From Candidatus Undinarchaeales archaeon (GTDB lineage Archaea > SpSt-1190 > JASMDC01), in assembly GCA_030753015.1 (NCBI GenBank), contig JASMDC010000023.1, forward strand, positions 1 through 62,390: a DNA stretch of 62,390 nucleotides, written 5' to 3'. The position numbers were made by a program, and so were the translations under genes. The notes below the pieces were generated by a model. The model saw only the letters and a list, made by a program, of their open reading frames with translations. It was not told the origin of the DNA and did no database searches. Of the stretch, positions 16,859-25,439 are shown in pieces (positions within the stretch are counted from its first letter, which is position 1; every line of letters starts with the position of its first letter).

Positions 16859-17212
16859 ATGGACTCAGAGGATACCTATCGTAAGCATCCGTTCGAGCTC
16901 GTCATCAAGACTAATGGTCTTTCGGTCAATGAGATGCTCGACGTCGCCGAGGTCATCGACTCCTTCGAGATCACCGAGGACGTAGAGGAGTATATTGTGG
17001 TGGACGTTATCGAGGCCACCTGCGAGAACATACTCGTCGTGGTCACCCCGAAAGACGCCCTCACCTATGATATGATGAAGCAGGTCATCAACAGCATCCT
17101 TAAGAAGGTGAAGAGCGTCATCGGGAATAAGTTCATCCACCTCGAAGCCATCCGCTGGCGTGTGGAGCGAACAGGCATCTCCTCGACCCTGCATTCACAA
17201 AGGTTCGCTTAG
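16859..17212 (+). CDS. Small alpha/beta protein of unknown function
   Basis: 117 residues with alternating strands and helices, no cysteine cluster and no membrane segment. The sequence suggests a ferredoxin-like or dodecin-like alpha/beta fold, but I recognise no family. ATG 16859 is chosen because a T-rich TATA-like element (TTTTTATCTTTAT, 16826-16838) precedes it at leaderless spacing; the frame stays open further upstream over the divergent promoter. It is divergent from the interrupted receptor and 11 bases before aroE, so it may be co-transcribed with the shikimate genes. Confidence 0.6.
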   Translation: MDSEDTYRKHPFELVIKTNGLSVNEMLDVAEVIDSFEITEDVEEYIVVDVIEATCENILVVVTPKDALTYDMMKQVINSILKKVKSVIGNKFIHLEAIRWRVERTGISSTLHSQRFA

Positions 17213-17223
17213 GATTGGCCGGG

Positions 17224-18060
17224 ATGACCGGCTACGTGTTCATCATCGGCGATCCCGTGGAGCACTCGCTCTCACCGGACATGCACAACGCGGCCTTCGC
17301 CCATCTAGGGCTGGACCTGCGATACTTGCGGTTCCGGGTACCCCGCGAACGTCTTGAGAACGCCGTGCGCGGCCTGAGGGGTTTGGGTATCGTCGGAGCC
17401 AATGTCACAACCCCGCTCAAGCGAGATATCATCAAACATCTCGACAGGTTGGCACCATCGTCAGCTGAGACCGGTGCAGTAAATACGGTCGTCGCTGAGG
17501 AAGGGGAGCTCGTTGGTCACAACACCGATGGCGAGGGCGCTATCTCCGCCCTCGAGGAGGCCACCACTCTTGACGGTCGCTACGTGGTCGTGCTCGGTGC
17601 CGGCGGCACGGCGGCTGCCGTGTGCTATGCCTTGGCGTCCAGGGACGTGTCCCTTCTTATCCTGAACCGCACACCGTCGCATGCAGAGGAGCTCGCTGCC
17701 TCCTTGAATCCCGCCCGCGGTGTCGAGACCGGATCCTTGTTGGACAGGGACGCAGTACGGCGTGTGCACGCCAGTGATGTTGTTGTGAACGCCACCACGG
17801 TTGGTATGGGAGAGGACCGGTCACCCCTTCCCTCCGATGCCTTCCATCCAGGGATGACGGTACTCGACTGTGTGTACCATCCACTCCACACTCGGTTACT
17901 GCGTGAGGCCGAGGGTGCGGGAGCTGTCACTATCCCGGGCACTCGCATGCTTATTCACCAAGGGGCCGCATCGTTCAGGCTATGGACCGGGAAACCCGCT
18001 CCGCTCGATGTGATAGAGGGCGGGCTCGTGAGGGCTCTTGGAAGGAGAGGTCAACTGTGA
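17224..18060 (+). CDS. aroE: Shikimate dehydrogenase
   Basis: 278 residues. Substrate-domain motif SLSP at 15-18, catalytic lysine in NVTTPLK (K66), NTDGEG near 100, and a Rossmann NADP site GAGGTAAA near 127. It reduces 3-dehydroshikimate to shikimate in aromatic amino acid synthesis. ATG 17224 gives the usual MTGYVFIIGDP start; a TTG three codons upstream is the alternative. It overlaps the shikimate kinase start by GTGA, so two consecutive pathway steps are translationally coupled. Confidence 0.93.
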   Translation: MTGYVFIIGDPVEHSLSPDMHNAAFAHLGLDLRYLRFRVPRERLENAVRGLRGLGIVGANVTTPLKRDIIKHLDRLAPSSAETGAVNTVVAEEGELVGHNTDGEGAISALEEATTLDGRYVVVLGAGGTAAAVCYALASRDVSLLILNRTPSHAEELAASLNPARGVETGSLLDRDAVRRVHASDVVVNATTVGMGEDRSPLPSDAFHPGMTVLDCVYHPLHTRLLREAEGAGAVTIPGTRMLIHQGAASFRLWTGKPAPLDVIEGGLVRALGRRGQL

Positions 18061-18920
18061 AGGTCAAGGCGATCACTCATGGCTCGGCGACCCTAGTGAA
18101 CGCTATCCCTTGTGGCCGCGGTGCGGCATTCTCCCTCGACCTTCCTGTGGCGGTGACCGTGGAGCTCACGGACATCGACGCTCCAATAGAAGTCACATGC
18201 GAAGCGGACCCGGGCCTTGTCCGTCGGTGCGTGTCCGAAACGTTCGCGCGGGCGGGGTGCCTGTCGGGTGCGAGGGTGGAGGTGACCTCTTCGGTCCCCG
18301 TGGCCCGCGGGCTGTCCTCTAGCTCGGCCGTCTCAAACGCCGCGGTACTGGCGGCTACTGTGGCGGCCGAAGCGGATCCCGATGATTCTGCTGTGCTTGA
18401 TGCTGCGATCGATATCTCGATCGCGATGGGAGTATCGGTGACCGGAGCCCTGGACGACGCTCATGCCTCGTACTTCGGAGGCGCTGTGGCCACGGACAAT
18501 CTGCAGCGTAAGATAGTGATGGCGCTAAATATCCCTTCCGATGCTGTGGCCGTCGTGCTCATCCCCCCCGAGCCGAGCCCAACGGCAGCAACTGACGTGG
18601 AGGCTCTTCGCCGTTTGGCATCCCGGGCACGGACCGCTTGGGACACCACGCTCACGGAACCCGCTCGTGGTATGATCCTCAACGGCCGCCTTGTGTGCGA
18701 GGCCCTGAACATCGATCCGGCACCCATGGAGGAAGCTTTGAACGCAGGAGCCCTCGGTGCAAGCCTGAGCGGAACGGGTTCGGCCTTTGTCGCACTGGCA
18801 CGGGAGGAGGGGACCCACAAGGTATTTGAGGCGTTCCGTGCGTATGAGGGTGAGGCCAGGGTGGTAGCAATCAACTACAAGAAAGCCAGAATTGCGGCCC
18901 CGTCATCGAAACTTTTTTAA
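18057..18920 (+). CDS. aroK: Archaeal shikimate kinase (GHMP superfamily)
   Basis: 287 residues. The GHMP phosphate-binding motif PVARGLSSSSA is at 81-91, and a glycine-rich LSGTGSAFVAL segment lies near the C-terminus. Archaea use this GHMP-family enzyme in place of the bacterial P-loop AroK. It phosphorylates shikimate with ATP. The frame is open further upstream, but the GTG at 18057, preceded by GGAGAGG and coupled to the aroE stop, gives the family N-terminus. The T-run at its 3' end doubles as the promoter of the ribosomal protein operon. Confidence 0.92.
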   Translation: MKVKAITHGSATLVNAIPCGRGAAFSLDLPVAVTVELTDIDAPIEVTCEADPGLVRRCVSETFARAGCLSGARVEVTSSVPVARGLSSSSAVSNAAVLAATVAAEADPDDSAVLDAAIDISIAMGVSVTGALDDAHASYFGGAVATDNLQRKIVMALNIPSDAVAVVLIPPEPSPTAATDVEALRRLASRARTAWDTTLTEPARGMILNGRLVCEALNIDPAPMEEALNAGALGASLSGTGSAFVALAREEGTHKVFEAFRAYEGEARVVAINYKKARIAAPSSKLF

Positions 18921-18921
18921 A
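18913..18921 (+). promoter_or_regulatory. TATA box of the uS13-uS4-uS11-rpoD operon
   Basis: TTTTTTAAA overlaps the shikimate kinase stop codon and lies about 40 bases before the S13 start, giving a short leader. Confidence 0.5.
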
Positions 18922-18961
18922 CTCGCCGCATCTAGGCTCCAAAACCGTTACGGTGTCAACA

Positions 18962-19429
18962 ATGGCTACCGAGTTCAGACATATAATCAGGATCGTCAGC
19001 GTGGATGTCGCAGGGGACCGTAAGCTCATTCCCGCCCTCATGGGCATCAAGGGGATTGGCCACGGGTACGCTACTGCGGTCGTCCATGTCTCTAAGCTCG
19101 ACAAGGATATCAAGGTCGGTGACCTCTCCAACGAGCAGATCGAGAAGATCGAGGAAATTATCAAGAACCCCACCAAGTATGGCATCCCGGATTGGATCCT
19201 TAATCGGAACCGGGACTTCGCCACGGGCGACAATATGCACTTGGTGACCTCCGATCTCGATCTCAGGAAGAGAGAGGACATCAACCGTCTCCAGCGCATC
19301 CGTTCTTACCGCGGGAGCAGGCACCGCTTCGGCCTCCCATGCCGGGGCCAGCGGACCAAGGCCTCCTTCCGCAAGGGTAAGGCCATCGGAGTCGTCCGGC
19401 GCAAGCAACAGCCGGGCGTGAAGAAGTAG
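18962..19429 (+). CDS. rps13: 30S ribosomal protein uS13
   Basis: 155 residues, archaeal S13 length, with helix-two-turn-helix ALMGIKGIGHGYA near 22-34 and the basic tail SYRGSRHRFGLPCRGQRTK that contacts rRNA in the small-subunit head. First gene of the archaeal order S13-S4-S11-RpoD. ATG 18962 is chosen; an in-frame GTG three codons earlier is possible. Confidence 0.96.
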   Translation: MATEFRHIIRIVSVDVAGDRKLIPALMGIKGIGHGYATAVVHVSKLDKDIKVGDLSNEQIEKIEEIIKNPTKYGIPDWILNRNRDFATGDNMHLVTSDLDLRKREDINRLQRIRSYRGSRHRFGLPCRGQRTKASFRKGKAIGVVRRKQQPGVKK

Positions 19430-19439
19430 GTGACAGACC

Positions 19440-20000
19440 ATGGGCGATCCCAAGAAGACAAGGAAGATGTACGAGACCCCTCAGCACCCTTGGAAGAAGG
19501 GAAGGCTCGAGGAGGAAGCCCAGATCAAGCGCACTTACGGGCTCAAGAACAAGCGCGAGGTCTGGCGTGTGCAGACCATGGTTCGACGCCTGAGAGCGCG
19601 AGCACGTAACCTCATTTCCGCCCGTGGTGAGAACGCCAAGCGCCTGGAGAAGGAGCTGTTGGGCACCGTCCTCAAGCTCGGCCTCGTGGGCGATGAAGCC
19701 ACGACAGACGATATCCTTGCTCTCACAGCAGAGAGCGTCATGGACCGCCGTCTCCAGACAGTCGTTTACAAAAAAGGGCTTGCACGCAGCATGAAGCAAG
19801 CGCGCCAGTTCATCAATCACGGCCATATCACTCTTTACGGTCGACGCATCACCAGCCCCGGTTATCTCGTGCAACGTGATGAGGTGGCCAAGATTGGTTT
19901 CTACCACACGTCCGCGATGGCCGACCCTAACCACGTCGAGCGTGTCGTCCAAGCCGTGTCCAAGCCTGAGAGCGAGGCACCCGAGGAGGTGAGGGACTGA
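19440..20000 (+). CDS. rps4: 30S ribosomal protein uS4
   Basis: 186 residues with the S4 RNA-binding domain at about 105-165 ([21 protein letters not shown] is its core). Archaeal type, without the N-terminal zinc knuckle of some bacterial S4 proteins. It starts ten bases after S13 and its stop overlaps the S11 start (TGATG). Binds 16S rRNA early in small-subunit assembly. Confidence 0.96.
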   Translation: MGDPKKTRKMYETPQHPWKKGRLEEEAQIKRTYGLKNKREVWRVQTMVRRLRARARNLISARGENAKRLEKELLGTVLKLGLVGDEATTDDILALTAESVMDRRLQTVVYKKGLARSMKQARQFINHGHITLYGRRITSPGYLVQRDEVAKIGFYHTSAMADPNHVERVVQAVSKPESEAPEEVRD

Positions 20001-20395
20001 TGGCGGGCGAGAAGGAGCGCTGGGCTGTCGCCCACATATTCGCTTCGTTCAACAACACCATCATCACCATCACCGATCTCTCAGGTGCCGAGTCCCTTGC
20101 GAAGGCCTCGGGAGGCATGGAGGTCAAGGCCGACCGGCTCGAATCCTCGCCTCATGCTGCCATGATGGCTGCTCGCCGTGCCGCTCTTGCGGCCAAGGAG
20201 AAGGGTGTCACTGGCGTCCATGTCAAGGTTCGAGCTCCCGGAGGCCACCGGTCAAAGAATCCCGGTCCCGGAGCTCAACCAGCGATTCGGGCCCTTGCCC
20301 GCGCGGGCCTGAAGATCGGTAAGATCGAGGACGTCACTCCCATCCCCCATGACGGAACAACGAAGCCCGGGGGCCGACGGGGGAGGCGGGTCTGA
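20000..20395 (+). CDS. rps11: 30S ribosomal protein uS11
   Basis: 131 residues. Contains [16 protein letters not shown] near the start, KAD....S.HAAM..A, and the conserved C-terminal GGRRGRRV. A platform protein of the small subunit. Coupled to S4 by a one-base stop-start overlap and followed immediately by rpoD. Confidence 0.96.
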   Translation: MAGEKERWAVAHIFASFNNTIITITDLSGAESLAKASGGMEVKADRLESSPHAAMMAARRAALAAKEKGVTGVHVKVRAPGGHRSKNPGPGAQPAIRALARAGLKIGKIEDVTPIPHDGTTKPGGRRGRRV

Positions 20396-20396
20396 G

Positions 20397-21200
20397 ATGA
20401 AGATCGAGATCGTCTCCAAGGACGAGCGCAAGCTCGTCTTCATCCTCAGGGACAGCGACCCCGTGTTCGCGAACACCCTCCGACGCATCATGAAGTCCGA
20501 GGTCCCCACGATGGCCATCGAGGAGGTCAACTACCTACAGAACTCCTCCGCCCTCTACGATGAGGTTCTTGCTCTACGCCTGGGTCTCATCCCGCTCAAG
20601 ACGGACCTCGCGGCCTACGTACCACCGGATGAATGCCAGTGCGGCGGCGAGGGCTGCCCGAACTGCTCGGCCTTCCTCACGCTGAAGTCCAAGGGCGAGG
20701 CCGAGGCCAAGATGGTCTATTCGGGCGACCTCGTCCCCACGGACCCCACCGTGGCTCCGAGCACGGCCACCATCCCCCTCATCCCTCTCCTGAACGACCA
20801 GGAGCTCGAGCTCGAGGCGGTTGCTCGCCTCGGGAGGGGCCGGAACCATGTAAAGTGGCAACCTGGCCTCATCGGGTACAAATACCTCCCGACCATCGAG
20901 GTCGACGCAAAGAAATGCGATGGGAAGGTCGAGACCATTATCGACGCCTGCCCCCGCAACATCCTCGTGGCCAAGAAGCGTCTGCCTGCCTTCAAGAACG
21001 AGGCGGATTGCTCCCTGTGCAAGGCGTGCGAGGAGGTCTCCGAGGGAGGAGTTACGATCAAGGGCGATCCGACGGCTTTCGTGTTCACCGTGGAGTCTTT
21101 CGGACAGCTCCCTCCCGAGAGCATCGTTCTCGAAGCGGCACGCATCCTAGAGAAGAAGGCTCTGGAATTCGAAGACGGGATCAAGGCGCTGGAGGAGTAA
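20397..21200 (+). CDS. rpoD: DNA-directed RNA polymerase subunit D with Fe-S-type domain
   Basis: 267 residues, the archaeal homolog of eukaryotic Rpb3 and bacterial alpha N-terminal domain. It dimerises with subunit L to nucleate assembly. An insert has the motif CQCGGEGCPNC (C80, C82, C87, C90). The domain-3 region has C174, C185, C205, C208 and C211; the CxxCxxC plus an upstream ACP is the pattern of the [4Fe-4S] cluster known in some archaeal D subunits. The frame extends upstream inside S11; ATG 20397, one base after the S11 stop, gives the expected MKIEIV start. Confidence 0.95.
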   Translation: MKIEIVSKDERKLVFILRDSDPVFANTLRRIMKSEVPTMAIEEVNYLQNSSALYDEVLALRLGLIPLKTDLAAYVPPDECQCGGEGCPNCSAFLTLKSKGEAEAKMVYSGDLVPTDPTVAPSTATIPLIPLLNDQELELEAVARLGRGRNHVKWQPGLIGYKYLPTIEVDAKKCDGKVETIIDACPRNILVAKKRLPAFKNEADCSLCKACEEVSEGGVTIKGDPTAFVFTVESFGQLPPESIVLEAARILEKKALEFEDGIKALEE

Positions 21201-21232
21201 TAGAACCAACAAGGTAGCAACAATCACCCTGT

Positions 21233-21317
21233 GCGGGGGTACCCCAGCTGGCCAAAGGGGCAGGGTTGAGGGCCCTGTGGCTTAGTGCCTGCGCGGGTTC
21301 GAATCCCGTCCCCCGCA
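21233..21317 (+). tRNA. tRNA-Leu (anticodon GAG)
   Basis: Acceptor arms GCGGGGG and CCCCCGC pair fully, with discriminator A at 21317. The anticodon stem is CAGGG/CCCTG with loop TTGAGGG, so the anticodon is GAG (reads CUC/CUU). A long variable arm, typical of tRNA-Leu, precedes the T arm with GGGTTCGAATCCC. There is no intron and no encoded CCA, consistent with the CCA-adding enzyme gene at 41559-42953. It lies 32 bases after rpoD. Confidence 0.93.
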
Positions 21318-21364
21318 CTACTCTTTTCTGATTAGAATGAGTGCTCGGCGACCAAGTCCCAAGG

Positions 21365-21370
21365 TTTAAA
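21365..21370 (+). promoter_or_regulatory. TATA box of the Pro-rich/coiled-coil gene
   Basis: TTTAAA lies 25-30 bases before the ATG at 21395, the leaderless spacing seen for many genes here. It favours that ATG over the one at 21374. Confidence 0.5.
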
Positions 21371-21394
21371 TTGATGAACCCGGTCGAAGGTTTC

Positions 21395-22072
21395 ATGGTA
21401 CTCGACTGGTTGGCCTCCAAGAAGGAAGCGGAGGAAAAGGAGAAAGGATCGGAGCCCCTCAAGGTGCCCGAGCCACCTAAAGCGCCGGAGACACCGAAGC
21501 CAAAGCCCATCGCGGTCCCAAGACCACCCTCGCCACCGGAAGTGCCGAAGCCAAGACCTATCGCGATCCCAAAACCACCCTCGCCACCGGAGACACCGAA
21601 GCCAAGGCCTATCGCGATCCCTAAACCACCCTCGCCACCGGAGGTGCCGCGAATCCCCAAGCCGCCCATCCCTGACGAAGAGCCAAAGAAGGGGACGGAC
21701 GCTCCGAAGGAGGAAGAGCTTCGCAAGAAAGAGGAACCGTCCAAGAAACCTGAAGAGGCAGAGAAGGAGGAGGGCGAGCCTATCGGGGCGCTCAGCAAGC
21801 TTGTGAGCAGCGTCAAGGAGGAGATTAGCGACATCCGAAGCCGTGTCAAGGATCTCGAGGATGAGGTTGACGCGAAGAAGACAAAGATCGCAGAGCTTGA
21901 GGACGCACTCAAGAAGAAGGAGGAAGGGGACGCTAAGCGCATCAAGAACCTCGAGGACGACCTCAAGAAGAAGGAGGATGACGCTAAGAAGCGCGAGAAC
22001 TCCTTCGAAGCGACCATCAGAGAACTCAAGGAAGCCCTTGACGCCATCGAAAAGGACCTTAAGGGCGCCTAG
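21395..22072 (+). CDS. Proline-rich repeat and coiled-coil protein
   Basis: 225 residues in three parts: a short lead (MVLDWLASKK), a proline-rich segment with three 17-residue repeats of the type E-TPKPRPIAIPKPPSPP (residues about 32-82), then a Lys/Glu-rich linker and a long coiled coil (about 130-225) with regular heptads. No signal peptide or TM segment. It resembles spacer or tether proteins with a stiff polyproline arm and an oligomerising coiled coil. I do not recognise a named family. It stands alone after tRNA-Leu. Confidence 0.7.
   Translation: MVLDWLASKKEAEEKEKGSEPLKVPEPPKAPETPKPKPIAVPRPPSPPEVPKPRPIAIPKPPSPPETPKPRPIAIPKPPSPPEVPRIPKPPIPDEEPKKGTDAPKEEELRKKEEPSKKPEEAEKEEGEPIGALSKLVSSVKEEISDIRSRVKDLEDEVDAKKTKIAELEDALKKKEEGDAKRIKNLEDDLKKKEDDAKKRENSFEATIRELKEALDAIEKDLKGA
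21488..21640 (+). repeat. Three tandem 51-bp coding repeats
   Basis: Three in-frame copies at 21488-21538, 21539-21589 and 21590-21640 encode the 17-residue proline-rich unit. Copies 2 and 3 are nearly identical at DNA level; copy 1 differs by conservative Lys/Arg and Val/Ile changes. Copy number is likely to vary between strains. Confidence 0.85.
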
Positions 22073-22595
22073 TCGCAGAACCGTGCAAGACCTGGGGCGG
22101 AGTCTTTGCTCCGCTCCCGGTCACGCGTGTCATTCTCGTTTCATTGATGCCCCTGTCAGTAGGGCCGAGAGTGAACAGCACAAGAAAAAGCGAGGAATCA
22201 GATGCTCTTTGGGCTAGTCATCAACTTCCTCAGGCTGATGACCATGATGAGCGCCAGTGACGGTAGCACAGGATCCATCAGGAGGCTTCGCGTACCAACA
22301 TTATATATAAATCTACCGAATAAGCGCTATTTGACGTTAATAAATATTATTAGTGAATATTCGCACTCAATTCATAGAATCACATACAATCCAGTCGTTT
22401 CTCGGGGAATAACTAAAAATTCTTTGTTTAATAAGTACTTTGAGAAAGGAATATCTTCTAAACAAAAAAATGACACTCGGGCCCAGAGATTAGGGAAAAC
22501 GAAGGATTATTAGATCCAACATCCTTCCCTACAAGCACAGCCCAGTTCCAAAGCGGGCCTGAGGATCATAATCCAAAGAACGTGGTGAGCGACAG
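22073..22595. other. Intergenic region with A+T-rich island
   Basis: 523 bases between the coiled-coil gene and the DUF454 gene. Bases 22290-22500 are strongly A+T-rich compared with the flanks and contain TATATATAAAT at 22303-22313. One 103-codon frame (22202-22513) crosses the junction between the normal and A+T-rich parts, has no recognisable protein features and is probably not a gene. No tRNA 3'-end repeat, transposase or origin-like repeat was seen. A non-coding RNA starting near 22335 is possible but unsupported. Confidence 0.5.
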
Positions 22596-23033
22596 ATGAC
22601 GACATCCTCGGACCCTGTTATCGAGGAGGCGGTTTTCGAGCACGAGAGCGGTGCTGTCCGGACAATCCTTATCATCGTCGGTACAATTGCCGTGATCGTC
22701 GGCGTAGTTGGCATATTCCTCCCTCTGCTCCCAACTACGCCGTTCCTCCTGCTCGCGGCCGCCTGTTATGCCCGTAGCTCACGCAGATTCTATACTTGGC
22801 TTCTGACCAATCCGTGGCTCGGAGCGTACATTAGCGACTACCGGGCCGGACGCGGAGTGCCTATGAAGGTGAAGGCCTCGATCCTCGCTCTTCTCTGGGC
22901 CACAATCCTTGTCTCTGCGGGGTTCTTCGTTGAGAGCCTCATTATCAGAGCAATGCTCCTCATTATCGCGCTCGCGGTCACCATGCATGTCCTTTCCATC
23001 AAGACACGCGTCGAGGAGGTATCCGAGAAATGA
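22596..23033 (+). CDS. DUF454 (YbaN-like) inner membrane protein
   Basis: 145 residues with three or four TM helices. The stretch GIFLPLLPTTPFLLLAAACYARSS near 44-67, followed by NPWLGAYISDYRAGRG, is the DUF454/YbaN signature. The family is widespread in bacteria and present in archaea; its function is unknown. It overlaps the next gene by ATGA. Confidence 0.88.
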   Translation: MTTSSDPVIEEAVFEHESGAVRTILIIVGTIAVIVGVVGIFLPLLPTTPFLLLAAACYARSSRRFYTWLLTNPWLGAYISDYRAGRGVPMKVKASILALLWATILVSAGFFVESLIIRAMLLIIALAVTMHVLSIKTRVEEVSEK

Positions 23034-23524
23034 GCGGACCGGGAGCCCTATATGAAGAGGAGGTGTCCTCCTACTGGATATCGGGCATCCTGGGTGCTGT
23101 CGCTCTACTTTTCCTAGCTCTCGAGGTCCAGCGCTCGATGATGGTCCCTCTATCCCCGCCAGCAGGACTGTTCCCAGGGATGTTCTTGCTTTTCCTGGCG
23201 CTTGCCCTGGTATTCCGCCGACTCACGATCAGTATCACGAACGAGGGGGTGAGCGTCACCTACACCCTGTTCAGGTACGATGTCGCCTGGGATGATATCG
23301 TTGACCTGGCCGTGGACGAAAGGTCAGCGTTCTGGTATCGTGGGTACGGTGTACGCATCGCCCGTGGTGGTGATGGGTGGGTGCTGGTCTTCAGTACCAT
23401 CGGCCCCGCACGGGTAACGCTCGTGCTTAAAGAAAGGTGGTTCAGCCACTTCGTATTCTCCACACGTCGACCGGACGAGGTAGTGAAGCTGGTGCGTGAG
23501 CGGATGAGCAAGGAGAGCGAATAA
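23030..23524 (+). CDS. Two-TM protein with PH-like cytosolic domain
   Basis: 164 residues. Two TM helices (about 15-35 and 41-60) are followed by a beta-rich domain (ISITNEGVSVTYTLFRYDVAWDDI...) that reads like the bacterial PH (DUF304-type) fold, ending in an amphipathic helix. Translationally coupled to the DUF454 gene, so both may act together at the membrane. The PH-like assignment is by pattern only. Confidence 0.6.
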   Translation: MSGPGALYEEEVSSYWISGILGAVALLFLALEVQRSMMVPLSPPAGLFPGMFLLFLALALVFRRLTISITNEGVSVTYTLFRYDVAWDDIVDLAVDERSAFWYRGYGVRIARGGDGWVLVFSTIGPARVTLVLKERWFSHFVFSTRRPDEVVKLVRERMSKESE

Positions 23525-23591
23525 ACCGATTCCTTCGGTCAACCCAGCGGCCACCAGACGGTGTCGTTCTTATTCCTTAAGGTTGCGTGAT

Positions 23592-24395
23592 ATGTACATG
23601 AAGGGTGTCATCTGCTATTATTCAAGCGCCGGTAACACGCGTCTAGCATGCAAGTACATTGAGCGTAAGGTCTCAAGCTGCTCGTTCGACCTCTTCAACA
23701 TCCACAAGGACGGTGCTCCCGGTCTGGACGCCTATGATGTCGTGGGATTCGCCACCTTCACGGACTTCATGACTCCCGCGCTCCGCATGCGGCAGTTCAT
23801 CCTGGATCTCAAGACGCAGGATGGGAAACCCGCGTTCGTGTTCAACACCTTCGGCTCAAACGCCTCAGGCGGGACGCTGTGGCACATGAGGCAGCTCGTT
23901 GGAGGAAAAGGATTCACGGTGATTGCCGGTCATACCCTTCCTTGCCCCGAGAGCTTCCCCCCGCTCATCGCCGAAGGGAAGGGGTTCGAGGAGCATCCCC
24001 TGCCCGACGAGGTGGCAGCATTCGACAGGTTCATTGAGGATCTCGACCAGAAGCTTGCTAGAATCACCGAAGGGTGTGAGCCCGAAGAGGATGACTTGGG
24101 AATCGGCGTCCTCACTCGCCTCATGTCAGCCCCACCGCGGTTCTTTGCTCGCCGGATGATGGGTCAGAACAAGGTCGACGCTGAGCGGTGCACATCGTGC
24201 GGTACGTGCGAGCGCAGCTGCCCCTACGGTGCGATCACGGTGGAAGGTGTGCCCTCGTTCGATGAGGGTAAATGCCAAAGTTGTTGGGCGTGCTACAACC
24301 ACTGTCCGACCAAAGCGATCTTCACATCGAAGTTAAAGGATGCTGGCCACTACCCGCGGCCGAACGATCACATGAAGCACGTTCTCGGGGAGTGA
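23592..24395 (+). CDS. Flavodoxin-like/2[4Fe-4S] ferredoxin fusion (EFR1-type)
   Basis: 267 residues. The N-terminal flavodoxin-like domain has an FMN phosphate loop YYSSAGNTRLA near 9-19. The C-terminus has two ferredoxin motifs, CTSCGTCERSCP and CQSCWACYNHCP, each suited to a [4Fe-4S] cluster. This EFR1 arrangement occurs in anaerobes and is thought to transfer electrons between ferredoxin and flavin partners; the substrate is unknown. ATG 23592 is chosen; ATG 23598 is equally possible. Single gene. Confidence 0.85.
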   Translation: MYMKGVICYYSSAGNTRLACKYIERKVSSCSFDLFNIHKDGAPGLDAYDVVGFATFTDFMTPALRMRQFILDLKTQDGKPAFVFNTFGSNASGGTLWHMRQLVGGKGFTVIAGHTLPCPESFPPLIAEGKGFEEHPLPDEVAAFDRFIEDLDQKLARITEGCEPEEDDLGIGVLTRLMSAPPRFFARRMMGQNKVDAERCTSCGTCERSCPYGAITVEGVPSFDEGKCQSCWACYNHCPTKAIFTSKLKDAGHYPRPNDHMKHVLGE

Positions 24396-24467
24396 GGCCC
24401 CAAAGCATCGATTTAAAAACCGGGTACTATGCCGGGCCCAATCCGACTGGAAGGACGGGCACTGACA

Positions 24468-25439
24468 ATGGACCTTGAGTACTCACATGAGTGGTTCGAG
24501 TTCACGCGGGAAATGAACGCGCTGGACCGTCGTCTCTATAAGGAGAAGATGGACCACGATACCGAGGAGACCGTTCGCTCTGAGTACAGGACCTGCTTGT
24601 ATAAACGCTACGAGCACCGCAGCGAGTTCATCGGGGAGCGAAAGAAGGAGCTCGTGGAGGACATGGAGGAACTGACCGGGACGCATCTGGAGTTCCATCT
24701 CCAGTACCAGCCCACCCAATATGTGACCGTCAGGTGCCCCAAGGACAAGCTAGCCTTCGATGTCGTCGACGAGGTTAGAGTGTCCTCCGCCGCAAAGCGC
24801 CATTTTGAGTCTCAAGGCTACGACGTGGCCATCCTAGCAAAGAGCTCGAGCTCACGTGGGATGGTCCGCATCGCCGACATATACGGAGAGTTACGGGGCG
24901 CTGATGCCGAGGGCCACGAGGCGACTCATCTCATTTTGGATGGGACTCCCCTTCAGAACGCTTACCATCAGGATGAAGCACGGATCATCTGCGACACCGC
25001 TTGTGACATCGTGGGCGCCGAGCGGTTGCAGTACTACGTGGAGAAGCACTATTCCAGTGACGAAAAGATGGTCGAAAGAATGGACCACCTACTCCACTTC
25101 AAGGAGAATTCAGTCAAGCTCATCGGAGAGGCACGGGACGAGATCCTGCCCTTCATCGAGGCGGGCGACAAGAAGGGTGCCGATGCCGTGGTGGAGAAAT
25201 ATTCAGCTCTCAGCGACGAGGTCCTCGGGCAGCATCTGGAGATCAACCGCTGCATCATGGCCGTCGCCCATATCTACTCAGGGAATAAAGAGGTCAAGGG
25301 TGCTCTGGAGACGCTCAAGGACGAGCGAGGTGTGGCTGGCATGCTCGAAGCTGTTAAAGAAATCACCACGATCGACGAGCTCCTCGATGAAGCGTACGAT
25401 GATCCGGGCATCGCGAAACGTGAGGAGCCTGAGTCATGA
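24468..25439 (+). CDS. Conserved-looking soluble protein of unknown function
   Basis: 323 residues, acidic and soluble. A helical N-terminus (1-70) is followed by an alpha/beta middle (about 80-180) and a helical C-terminus (about 190-310) rich in charged heptads. I recognise no motif. A TTTAAAAAC element at 24412-24420 is only 9 bases from an upstream in-frame ATG (24429), so the ATG at 24468 is preferred. It overlaps the GNAT gene by ATGA, so the two are coupled. Confidence 0.6.
   Translation: MDLEYSHEWFEFTREMNALDRRLYKEKMDHDTEETVRSEYRTCLYKRYEHRSEFIGERKKELVEDMEELTGTHLEFHLQYQPTQYVTVRCPKDKLAFDVVDEVRVSSAAKRHFESQGYDVAILAKSSSSRGMVRIADIYGELRGADAEGHEATHLILDGTPLQNAYHQDEARIICDTACDIVGAERLQYYVEKHYSSDEKMVERMDHLLHFKENSVKLIGEARDEILPFIEAGDKKGADAVVEKYSALSDEVLGQHLEINRCIMAVAHIYSGNKEVKGALETLKDERGVAGMLEAVKEITTIDELLDEAYDDPGIAKREEPES

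Noticed and set aside
21488..21640. CRISPR-like array
   Set aside because: Repeats are contiguous, in frame and coding; there are no spacers. No CRISPR array was seen elsewhere in the window.
22202..22513. 103-codon frame in the intergenic region
   Set aside because: It crosses a sharp composition boundary, shows no recognisable protein pattern and has no ribosome-binding site or correctly spaced TATA box.
21233..22600. tRNA-Leu as an integration site for a mobile element
   Set aside because: No partial copy of the tRNA 3' end, integrase or transposase was found downstream.
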